Shown here piece after piece: positions 26,319-33,273 of a stretch of 34,748 nt of DNA (within the stretch, counting starts at the first letter, position 1; each line of letters begins with the position of its first letter). A model generated the notes under the pieces. It was not told the origin of the DNA and searched no databases. It saw only the letters and a program-made list of their open reading frames with translations. Source of the DNA: Flavobacteriaceae bacterium UBA2765 (GTDB taxonomy: Bacteria; Bacteroidota; Bacteroidia; Flavobacteriales; Flavobacteriaceae); NCBI GenBank assembly GCA_002352665.1, contig DEIV01000123.1, forward strand, positions 7,028 to 41,775. The letters run 5' to 3'. Position numbers and translations under genes: made by a program.

Positions 26319-27519
26319 ATTTTTTAAGTATAACGTTAAAAATATCATTTGCTACATCAGATTTAGATTTTAATTTAAATTCAGTACATTTTTCCTCAGT
26401 ATCAATAATAGTGACCTTATTTGTATCTTTTTTAAAACCGGCTCCCTTATCATTTAAGGAATTTAATACAATTAAATCCAAATTTTTATTGTTTAATTTA
26501 CCTATTGCATTTTCCAATTCGTTATTAGTTTCTAAGGCGAAACCCACTAAAAACTGACCTTTTTTTTCTTTGCCTAAAGATGCTAATATATCTTTAGTTT
26601 TGGTAAGTTCTATTTTTAAACCGGCATCTTTTTTCTTAATTTTTTCTGATGCCATCACCAAAGGTTTATAGTCTGATACAGCTGCAGATAAAATAGCAAT
26701 ATTTGTATTTTTATAAAACTGATGAACAGCTTCGTACATTTCATCTGCACTTACAACATCTACTCTTTGAATTAACGTATGATTTACATTTTCATTGGAT
26801 GGACCACTAACTAAAACTACTTCAGCCCCTAAATTCGCTCCTGTTTTTGCCAATTCAAATCCCATTTTACCTGAAGAATGGTTACCAATAAATCTTACCG
26901 GATCTATAGCTTCATAGGTAGGACCAGCCGTAATTAATACTTTTTTACCATGTAACGGTAGGTTAGACAGTATATCCTTTTCTATAAAAGAGACAATACT
27001 TTCAGGTTCTGCCATTCTACCCTCCCCGATCAAGCCACTTGCCAACTCACCGCTTTCTGCCGGAATCATAATATTGCCAAAGCTCTTTAATTTTTTTAAA
27101 TTTTGAATAGTGGAATTATGTTTATACATATCTAAATCCATTGCCGGAGCAAAATAGACTTTACATTTAGCAGATAAGTAAGTAGCTAATAGTAAATTAT
27201 CGCAAGTACCATTGGCCATTTTAGACAAGGTGTTGGCTGTAGTAGGGGCAATTATAAGATAATCAGCCCAAAGTCCTAAATCAACATGATTGTTCCACAG
27301 TTCATTTTCATCCTCTTTAGTATAAAAAGTTGAATGAACGGGATTTTTAGAAAGTGTAGAAAGTGTTAAGGGCGTAACAAAATCTTTAGATGCAGGAGTC
27401 ATAATCACTTTGACCCGAGCTCCTGTCTTGATAAACAGTCTAACTAAATATGCTGATTTATAGGCAGCAATTCCTGCGGTTACTCCTAAAAGAATATTTT
27501 TACCGCTTAGAACTGACAT
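26308..27519 (-). CDS. coaBC: Bifunctional phosphopantothenoylcysteine decarboxylase / phosphopantothenate-cysteine ligase
   Basis: The 403-residue protein contains the CoaC flavoprotein domain (about 1-185) and the CoaB ligase domain (about 186-403). CoaC landmarks are GVTAGIAAYKS (12-22), the catalytic His78 in HVDLGLWAD, PAMDLDMY (125-132) and ASGLIGEGRM (160-169). CoaB landmarks are ITAGPTYEAIDPVRFIGNHSSGKMG and AAVSDYKP. It converts 4'-phosphopantothenate and cysteine to 4'-phosphopantetheine for coenzyme A. Compared with E. coli as I recall it, the conserved Asn in PxMNxxM is Asp128, and the active-site Cys in ACG is Ser161. I believe this is usual in Bacteroidota. The ATG overlaps the rpoZ stop by one base. 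Confidence 0.93.
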   Translation of the reverse strand: MSVLSGKNILLGVTAGIAAYKSAYLVRLFIKTGARVKVIMTPASKDFVTPLTLSTLSKNPVHSTFYTKEDENELWNNHVDLGLWADYLIIAPTTANTLSKMANGTCDNLLLATYLSAKCKVYFAPAMDLDMYKHNSTIQNLKKLKSFGNIMIPAESGELASGLIGEGRMAEPESIVSFIEKDILSNLPLHGKKVLITAGPTYEAIDPVRFIGNHSSGKMGFELAKTGANLGAEVVLVSGPSNENVNHTLIQRVDVVSADEMYEAVHQFYKNTNIAILSAAVSDYKPLVMASEKIKKKDAGLKIELTKTKDILASLGKEKKGQFLVGFALETNNELENAIGKLNNKNLDLIVLNSLNDKGAGFKKDTNKVTIIDTEEKCTEFKLKSKSDVANDIFNVILKKYEA

Positions 27520-27851
27520 TATTCTTTAGTATCTGTTTCTTCTGGGTTTCTAAAATAAATTCCATCATCTAACCATTCTTTGACGGCCATTGCTGTAGGT
27601 TTTGGTAATTTTTCGTAAAAACGAGAAACTTCAATTTGTTCTTTGTTTTCGAAAACTTCTTCCAGACTATCATTGTGCGTAGCAAATTCTTCTAATTTAT
27701 CAATGAGTTCCTTTTTTATGTCTTCATTAATTTGATTTGCCCTTTTTGCCATAATTGAAATAGCCTCATAAATATTATTTGTAGGGGCTTCAATTTTAGT
27801 TTTATCGTAAGTAATAGTTGTAATTGGTGCTTCAGAATTTTTATAATCCAT
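27519..27851 (-). CDS. rpoZ: DNA-directed RNA polymerase omega subunit (Bacteroidota Rpb6-like)
   Basis: This 110-residue protein resembles the omega/Rpb6-like subunit of Bacteroidota. It has an N-terminal unstructured stretch, then the helix NNIYEAISIMAKRANQI (about 26-42), and further charged helices ending in PKPTAMAVKEWLDDGIYFRN. Omega helps assemble and stabilise RNA polymerase by clasping beta prime. Divergence from E. coli RpoZ is large, so the assignment rests on family form and on the conserved position between bamD and coaBC. It overlaps bamD by 11 bp and coaBC by 1 bp. Confidence 0.82.
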   Translation of the reverse strand: MDYKNSEAPITTITYDKTKIEAPTNNIYEAISIMAKRANQINEDIKKELIDKLEEFATHNDSLEEVFENKEQIEVSRFYEKLPKPTAMAVKEWLDDGIYFRNPEETDTKE

Positions 27852-28674
27852 TATTAGTAAATTTAGCGTAAATTTCTTTAGTTGTTTTTAATTCTTTATT
27901 CAAATCTTCAAATTTAGAAGAAAGGTCTTTCAATCTTTCAGATTCCGGAAAACCTTTTTTTAATCTATTATAATTGGCAATAGCCTCCTCTAACCTCTGT
28001 TCTTTTTTGGTAATAATACTTTTCATGCCCAACTCGTAAGCAGCTAAAAATTTATATACCAATGCCTCTTCTTTATATTTTGTGCCAAAATTATCTTCAA
28101 TAAAAATGTCAAATGCCATTAATGAAGCGGTATATTTTTCTGTAATATAATATTGCTTAGCAATATCAAATGATTTTTTTTCTAATCTATTAACCAATTC
28201 ATCATAATATTTATTGGCCAGTTCAATTTTATCAGATTGCGGAAACTTATCAATAAAATTCTGAAGAGCGGTTAAAGCCTTTCCTGTATTTGCTTGATCT
28301 CTACTTGATTTTGGGGAAGATAAATAATAGCTATGTGCCAAAAAGTATGTCGCCTCTTCTAGCTTAGAACTAGTTGGATAGTTCGCTATAAATTTATTAA
28401 AGTAGTACGATGATAAATCGTAACTTTTAGTATTATAATTAGCCTCTGCAACCATATATTGTATACGTTCCATTTGCGGCTTTGATCCATATTTAGGAAT
28501 TACTTTTTCAAATAATTGGATAGATTTATTAAACTTACCTTCTTCAAAATATTGGGTTGCCAGTTTATACTGATCTTCAACTTTTCCTTTGTTCAATACC
28601 TTTTGATATTCACTACAAGCTGAAAGTAAAATGGTAATAACAATTAAAATACTAAATCTCTTCATTTGCTGCAT
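27841..28674 (-). CDS. bamD: Outer-membrane assembly lipoprotein BamD
   Basis: I choose the ATG at 28674 (277 residues; a second ATG three codons on also fits). A longer open frame starts with TTG at 28701, but a perfect -7 box lies inside that extension, so the extension is probably not transcribed. The signal has lipobox LSAC with Cys20. The mature part is made of tetratricopeptide-like repeats: YFEEGKFNKSIQLFEKVI, then YYFNKFIANYP and FIDKFPQSDK, as in BamD/YfiO. In the BAM complex it helps fold beta barrels into the outer membrane. It overlaps rpoZ by 11 bp and probably heads the bamD-rpoZ-coaBC-porD transcript. Confidence 0.9.
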   Translation of the reverse strand: MQQMKRFSILIVITILLSACSEYQKVLNKGKVEDQYKLATQYFEEGKFNKSIQLFEKVIPKYGSKPQMERIQYMVAEANYNTKSYDLSSYYFNKFIANYPTSSKLEEATYFLAHSYYLSSPKSSRDQANTGKALTALQNFIDKFPQSDKIELANKYYDELVNRLEKKSFDIAKQYYITEKYTASLMAFDIFIEDNFGTKYKEEALVYKFLAAYELGMKSIITKKEQRLEEAIANYNRLKKGFPESERLKDLSSKFEDLNKELKTTKEIYAKFTNNGL

Positions 28675-28678
28675 TTTG

Positions 28679-28712
28679 CAAAAATACTTATTTAAATTCA
28701 AATTACATCAAT
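28679..28712 (-). promoter_or_regulatory. Promoter of the bamD-rpoZ-coaBC-porD cluster
   Basis: TATTTTTG (minus strand, 28679-28686) matches TAnnTTTG, and ATTG lies 22 bp upstream at 28709-28712. The -7 box ends only 4 bp before the ATG at 28674. Transcription would begin at or next to that ATG, giving a leaderless message, or about 10 nt before the ATG at 28665. Confidence 0.55.
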
Positions 28713-28875
28713 TAATTATCAAAATTGATCTTTAAACCCCTTTACGCATTAGAAATTTACAATAGGATTAAAAATCATAACAGCAAAAATAATTTACTTT
28801 CTTAACTAGCTATTAAAAAAAGCCATAAAAATTTGTTAATACTTATTATTAGAACATGGTCAGTGTACCAGGAGT

Positions 28876-29751
28876 CTAATAATTATCTATAAAGTCATGT
28901 ATTTTTTCTTGTAAGTCGGCACTGGCTCCTACTAATGGCAATCTTACATATTGCTCACAAATACCACGTTTTTTTAATAAGCTTTTTATACCTGCAGGAT
29001 TCCCTTCCTCAAAAATATAATCAATAATATTCATTAATTTAAAGTGTAAATTACTCGCTATTTTTGCTTTGCCTTTTAAGGCTAAATGTATCATTTTAGA
29101 AAAATCTTTCGGGATCCCTTGTCCTATTACTGATATTACGCCATCACCTCCTGTTAAGGACATTGGCAATGCCATCATATCATCACCAGAGATCACCAGA
29201 AAATTTTCTGGTTTGTTTTGTATCAATCTAAATGCCTGATCCATACATCCGGCAGCTTCTTTTATTCCTATTATATTTGAACAATCAGAAGCCAGTCTTA
29301 ATACCGTTTCCGGATTCATATTTACACCTGTTCTACTTGGCACATTATACAGAATTATAGGTTTGATACTTTGCTCCGATATGGCTTTAAAATGCTGATA
29401 AACACCTTCTTGTGTTGGCTTATTATAATAAGGAGTAACAGATAAAATGGCATCAAATGCAGATAAGTCTGTTTGCTGTATCTCGTCAATAACCAATTGC
29501 GTATTATTGCCTCCAATACCTAAGACTAGTGGTAATCTATTTTGATTTGTATTAACAATAGTGTCAATGACACTTTGTTTTTCATTAAGAGATAAAGTAG
29601 CAGACTCTCCGGTAGTTCCTAGCACCACCAAATAATCAATACCATTATCAATTTGAAAATTTACTAAGCTTTCTAAAGCTTCAAAATCAATATTTTTATC
29701 TTTTTTAAAAGGTGTTATTAAAGCAACACCAGTACCATGAAATTGTATCAT
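28876..29751 (-). CDS. dapA: 4-hydroxy-tetrahydrodipicolinate synthase
   Basis: The 291-residue TIM-barrel aldolase shows all the family residues: GTGVALITPF at the N-terminus, GTTGES (45-50), catalytic Tyr135 in YNVPSRTG, and the Schiff-base Lys164 in GIKEA. It condenses pyruvate with aspartate semialdehyde, the first committed step of diaminopimelate and lysine synthesis, in the cytoplasm. Diaminopimelate is the peptide residue that L,D-transpeptidases crosslink. Its ATG overlaps the stop of the upstream DUF6913-like gene by 4 bp (ATGA type), implying coupled translation. Confidence 0.96.
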   Translation of the reverse strand: MIQFHGTGVALITPFKKDKNIDFEALESLVNFQIDNGIDYLVVLGTTGESATLSLNEKQSVIDTIVNTNQNRLPLVLGIGGNNTQLVIDEIQQTDLSAFDAILSVTPYYNKPTQEGVYQHFKAISEQSIKPIILYNVPSRTGVNMNPETVLRLASDCSNIIGIKEAAGCMDQAFRLIQNKPENFLVISGDDMMALPMSLTGGDGVISVIGQGIPKDFSKMIHLALKGKAKIASNLHFKLMNIIDYIFEEGNPAGIKSLLKKRGICEQYVRLPLVGASADLQEKIHDFIDNY

Positions 29752-30302
29752 TCAATTAAATTAAAAATCTGTAAATATTTTGCCAATTCATCATTAAAAA
29801 TATCAATTTTATTCCCTTCTACAACAATGGTAAAATCATATAAATTTTGCATTTCCTCATTAGCAAAACCAACTTTAAATTTAGCATTAGATCTTATCGC
29901 AAGTACATCTGTAAATATGCTATTCCTATTGCAATAATTGATTAACATATCATAATCTGAATTGATAAAATCGGCTACATTTGCAGTTTTTGCTTTACCA
30001 AACATTCCCAAATCCTTTTCTGTAAAAGTATTATAATGTTGTGTTACAAAATCGTCTTTTAGGTTTTCAAAAATGAGTATCTCAAAATTTTTATGCGGCA
30101 ATTTTAATTTCTGACTCAAATTTCTAGAAAGATCATATCCTCCAAACAGTCGAGAATCAGCCAAAACACCAATAGATTTTATTTTTTTTGGAATAGCTTC
30201 ATCCCTTTTATTATCATTTCGGGAAAGTTTTTTTAATTGCTTTTCGTAAAATTGAGTGGCTGTTTTTTTCTTTAAACCTGTAAAATTCATTGTTTTTAAC
30301 AA
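29748..30302 (-). CDS. DUF6913-like protein of unknown function
   Basis: The 184-residue protein begins with a basic segment and then has an alternating alpha/beta core: KSIGVLADSRLFGG, FEILIFENLKDD, then YDMLINYCNRNSIFTDVLAIRSNAKFKVGFAN and TIVVEGNKIDIFNDELAKYL. I recognise it as the small protein usually placed directly before dapA in Flavobacteriia, listed I believe as DUF6913. No signal peptide, membrane helix or catalytic motif is evident. The coupling to dapA (4-bp overlap) suggests a shared transcript rather than a proven shared pathway. A second ATG lies four codons after the first and could be the start. Confidence 0.75.
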   Translation of the reverse strand: MLKTMNFTGLKKKTATQFYEKQLKKLSRNDNKRDEAIPKKIKSIGVLADSRLFGGYDLSRNLSQKLKLPHKNFEILIFENLKDDFVTQHYNTFTEKDLGMFGKAKTANVADFINSDYDMLINYCNRNSIFTDVLAIRSNAKFKVGFANEEMQNLYDFTIVVEGNKIDIFNDELAKYLQIFNLIE

Positions 30303-30605
30303 TTATTGGGTAAAATTAGTTAATCAAAGTGTAATCAAATGGTATAATAAATAAATTAAACGAAAAATAGTTAAATGTTATTATTTTAACATCAGGTTTT
30401 ATTTTAAAACTCTAAATAAAAGTAAACAAATTTGTTAGAAATTTTATGCTTATGCATATAAAAAATTAGAGAAGCAGTTTTTCAGGATTTAGATATTTTA
30501 TTCAGCTTTGATCAATGCTTAATTGCTGTTGAACGACTGAATGAGCTCTTCTCTTGAATAATAGAAGAAAATTAGCTGTTAACCTGAGTATGATAAACGC
30601 TTTAA
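30303..30605. other. Intergenic region without recognisable genes
   Basis: This 303-bp AT-rich gap lies between the interrupted methyltransferase and the DUF6913-like gene. It contains only short open stretches on both strands. One of about 35 codons on the minus strand near 30497-30602 reads like decayed coding sequence, but I cannot assign it. No tRNA, terminator or clear promoter was found. Confidence 0.5.
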
Positions 30606-31397
30606 TTAATTCTCACCTCTTACTTCATTTAACTTCATGGTCATAGAAATTGATTGATGTTCTACCCATCTATTATAATCTTCAATAACTTTTAGTCTCA
30701 AATCATTTTCCATATACCCTTCTTCTACCATTTGCTTAGAACCTGCAACCTTAGACCATATGCCTACTTTCGATTTATAATCTGTCCTATCCTTATGGTA
30801 AAACTCGTCTGCATTAATTTTTACAACAGATTTAAATCCGACTTTCTTAAATAATGCAGGTAGATCTTCAGCTATTTTATTATTCATACCCTAATCTCTT
30901 CGCCATTTCAAAAAAGCTTTGTAAAACAATTTCATACTTTCCGGTGGTTCCGGATTCCATATTATGGCATCATGATTATAATCTAGAATAGAAATATGTC
31001 CATCAGACTTTAACATAGATTTCATCTTTAACAAAGCATCCTCAGGTTTGGTTAACCATTGTAATACTCTAGCGGCAATTATTAAATCAAACTTAATTTT
31101 GGGGTCATACTCGAATAAATCGGTATGTAAAAGTTCTAAATTTCTTACTTGAGCATAAGATTTTTTACCACTATCTATAAACTTTTTTGTATTATCTATA
31201 CCAATTATTTTTCCTGTAGCTCCAATAATTACTGCAATATCTTTAGAAATAGCACCTGTACCACAGCCAACATCTAAAACCCTGATTCCAGGTTTTAAAA
31301 TGGGGCTTAAAGTTCTATAATCTATTGCTAAACTTCTATTATCAAAAATTTTAGTGGCTTCTTGACCGTCTCTTGTTATATGCTTATTCTTCTTCAA
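30606..31397 (-). pseudogene. SAM-dependent methyltransferase interrupted by an in-frame TAG
   Basis: Two open stretches in the same frame, 168 codons (30891-31397) and 93 codons (30606-30887), together make a class I methyltransferase of about 263 residues. The first holds motif I VLDVGCGTGAIS (near 40-51), the acidic GIDNT and AARVLQWL. The second supplies the C-terminal cap (DLPALFKKVGF, VEEGYM). They are separated only by the amber codon at 30891-30893 and one glycine codon: KWRRD-TAG-GMNNK. No frameshift is needed, so a point mutation or a sequencing error explains it. The start is TTG at 31397, two codons below an in-frame stop. It lies 45 bp downstream of prfA. The methyl acceptor is unknown. 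If the stop is real the enzyme has probably lost function. Confidence 0.75.
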
Positions 31398-31442
31398 TTG
31401 ATCTCAATAGTTTATCCATACCATATTTATTGCAATCAATAT

Positions 31443-32519
31443 TTAAAAGACTTCTCCGGATTCTTTTAATTTTTCAGCGTTTTCTGCAAGCTTTAATTCT
31501 TCAACAATTTTGTGAATATCACCATTGATAATATTACTTAAATCGTATAGGGTTAATCCTATTCTATGTTCAGTTACACGACCTTGAGGATAATTATAAG
31601 TTCTGATTTTAGCTGATCTGTCACCACTAGAGACCAATGAATTTCTCTTTGCAGAATCTTCAGCTAATTTCTTTTCCAGTTCTTGCTCGTACAAACGAGA
31701 TCGCAACACTTTCATAGCCTTATCTTTATTTTTATGCTGAGATTTTTGATCTTGGCATTGAGCAACCAAACCTGTAGGTATATGTGTTAAGCGTACAGCA
31801 GAATAAGTAGTGTTTACAGATTGTCCTCCCGGGCCAGATGAACAAAAGTAGTCTACACGTATATCACTAGTTTTTAATTCAACATCAAACTCCTCAGCTT
31901 CAGGTAATACCATTACCGTTGCAGCTGAAGTATGTACACGGCCTTGCGTTTCTGTTTGAGGTACACGTTGCACCCGGTGTACACCAGATTCAAATTTCAT
32001 ATCGCCATAAACATCAGCACCAGATACGCTAAAAATAATTTCTTTAAAACCTCCTGAAGTTCCCTCACTCACATCTTCAATTTCTGTTTTCCAGCCTTTA
32101 TCAGAACAATACTTGGTATACATACGATATAAATCTCCGGCAAAAATACTAGCTTCATCACCTCCTGTACCTGCTCTTATTTCTACGATCACATTCTTTG
32201 CATCTTCAGGATCTTTAGGAATCAATAAAAACTTAATTTCTTCTTCTAGCTTCCCTAATTTTTCAGTAGCCTCTTCAAGCTGTAGCTGTGCCATTTCAAC
32301 CATATCCTTATCAGAACCATCATCAATAATTTCTTTAGCCTCATCAATACGGCTCAACACTATTTTATAAGCTTCACCTTTATCAAATATGTTCTTTAAG
32401 TCTTTATATTCCTTATTTAATCTAATATAGCGTTTTTGATCTGATATGATATCCGGTTGAATGATCAAATCTGACACCTCATCAAATCTTTGCTTTATTA
32501 TCTGTAATCTACCTAACAT
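31443..32519 (-). CDS. prfA: Peptide chain release factor 1
   Basis: I choose the ATG at 32519 (358 residues). From this start the catalytic GGQ ends at Gln233, close to the E. coli RF1 position, and the overall length fits. Twelve extra open codons upstream overlap a promoter box. Visible parts are the helical N-domain (MLGRLQIIKQRFDEVSDLI), the RF-1 domain with AGTGGDEASIFAGDLYRMY, the stop-codon-reading HRVQRVPQTETQGR with TSAATV, and SSGPGGQSVNTTYSAVR. It releases nascent protein at UAA and UAG. Note the neighbouring gene interrupted by a UAG, which this factor reads. Confidence 0.95.
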   Translation of the reverse strand: MLGRLQIIKQRFDEVSDLIIQPDIISDQKRYIRLNKEYKDLKNIFDKGEAYKIVLSRIDEAKEIIDDGSDKDMVEMAQLQLEEATEKLGKLEEEIKFLLIPKDPEDAKNVIVEIRAGTGGDEASIFAGDLYRMYTKYCSDKGWKTEIEDVSEGTSGGFKEIIFSVSGADVYGDMKFESGVHRVQRVPQTETQGRVHTSAATVMVLPEAEEFDVELKTSDIRVDYFCSSGPGGQSVNTTYSAVRLTHIPTGLVAQCQDQKSQHKNKDKAMKVLRSRLYEQELEKKLAEDSAKRNSLVSSGDRSAKIRTYNYPQGRVTEHRIGLTLYDLSNIINGDIHKIVEELKLAENAEKLKESGEVF

Positions 32520-32542
32520 CTGCTGTTTTTTTTTAAGAATGG

Positions 32543-32550
32543 CAAATTTA
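32543..32550 (-). promoter_or_regulatory. Probable -7 promoter element of prfA
   Basis: TAAATTTG on the minus strand is an exact TAnnTTTG match, ending 23 bp before the chosen ATG at 32519 and lying inside the longer open frame. This supports the downstream start. Confidence 0.45.
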
Positions 32551-32657
32551 ATCATTTTCTAGGATAATTAATTACTTCTATAGAATATTCTATTTAGAAC
32601 ACTTCTAAATTATAAAATTAATGTTTCAAAAGTTACATTTATAAATTATTAATTAAT

Positions 32658-32665
32658 TAATTTCG
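32658..32665 (+). promoter_or_regulatory. Possible -7 promoter element of the cytochrome c gene
   Basis: TAATTTCG matches 7 of 8 positions of TAnnTTTG and lies 26 bp before the first ATG (32692) and 74 bp before the preferred ATG (32740). No clear -33 element is seen. Confidence 0.3.
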
Positions 32666-32739
32666 CCTTATAAATTAAAAAAACAAAAAACATGAACTTT
32701 TTAAAGAAAAATCAAAAACACCAAAAAAACAATATAAAC

Positions 32740-33186
32740 ATGGTACGCAATACCTTGATGTTGTTTATGGCAATTTTAGCCATTACATTTACAAGCTGCG
32801 GAGATAAAAAGAAAGAAGATGCAAAAACAGAGGTTGAAACTGTAAAAGAAGAAGTGAAAAAAGAAATTGAAAAACCTGCTGAAGTTGCTTCTGATCAAGA
32901 TCCTCAAATAGCTTTAGGGGAAAAATTATTTACAGAGAAAACTTGTACTACTTGCCACGCCATTGATACTAAAATTATTGGCCCTTCTGTAAAAGATATG
33001 ATTAAAGTTTACGATGAAAAAGGTGGTAACCTTGTTAAATTTTTAAAAGGAAATTCAGATGCTATAGTAGATACTGACCCTGGTCAGGTAGCTATTATGA
33101 AAGCTAATTTAGATGGATTTGTAAAAGATATGACTGCAGAAGAGCTACAAGCCGTTGCTGCTTACATGCGTAAAGCCGGTAAATAA
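32740..33186 (+). CDS. Lipoprotein c-type cytochrome
   Basis: I prefer the ATG at 32740 (148 residues) because the signal peptide MVRNTLMLFMAILAITFTSC then has normal length, with the lipobox Cys at residue 20. An upstream in-frame ATG at 32692 would add 16 polar residues. A charged Lys/Glu linker (about 24-52) precedes a single class I cytochrome c domain. That domain has the haem site CTTCH (32944-32958, residues 69-73 from the chosen start) and a C-terminal helix EELQAVAAYMRK. Candidate sixth ligands are the methionines in VAIMKANL and KDMTAEE. It is probably a membrane-tethered periplasmic electron carrier; its redox partner is not identified here. A strong terminator follows. Confidence 0.9.
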   Translation: MVRNTLMLFMAILAITFTSCGDKKKEDAKTEVETVKEEVKKEIEKPAEVASDQDPQIALGEKLFTEKTCTTCHAIDTKIIGPSVKDMIKVYDEKGGNLVKFLKGNSDAIVDTDPGQVAIMKANLDGFVKDMTAEELQAVAAYMRKAGK

Positions 33187-33208
33187 GAAAAAAATATAAT
33201 TTTTTGGC

Positions 33209-33240
33209 AAAAGCATCCGCCTCAGGCGGATGCTTTTTTT
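33209..33240 (+). terminator. Rho-independent terminator of the cytochrome c gene
   Basis: AAGCATCCGCC and GGCGGATGCTT form a perfect 11-bp GC-rich stem with loop TCA (33211-33235), followed by a run of T. It begins about 22 bp after the stop codon. Its last T bases also belong to the -33 box of the next gene's promoter. Confidence 0.93.
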
Positions 33241-33269
33241 GTTGTATCACCTCAATTAAATTACCTTTG
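33238..33269 (+). promoter_or_regulatory. Promoter of rlmD (TTTG-N20-TACCTTTG)
   Basis: TTTG at 33238-33241 and TACCTTTG at 33262-33269 are exact matches to the Bacteroidota -33 and -7 elements with a 20-bp spacer. The -7 box ends 4 bp before the rlmD ATG, so transcription should start at or within a few bases of the start codon. Confidence 0.75.
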
Positions 33270-33273
33270 CCTT

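Noticed and set aside
30497..30602. Short minus-strand open stretch that looks like decayed coding sequence
   Set aside because: It is only about 35 codons, lacks a start, and I cannot match it to a family; mentioned only in the intergenic entry.
30888..30896. Selenocysteine- or pyrrolysine-type recoding at the methyltransferase stop
   Set aside because: The stop is TAG, not TGA; no catalytic role is expected at that site and no pyrrolysine genes are seen. A point mutation or an error is simpler.
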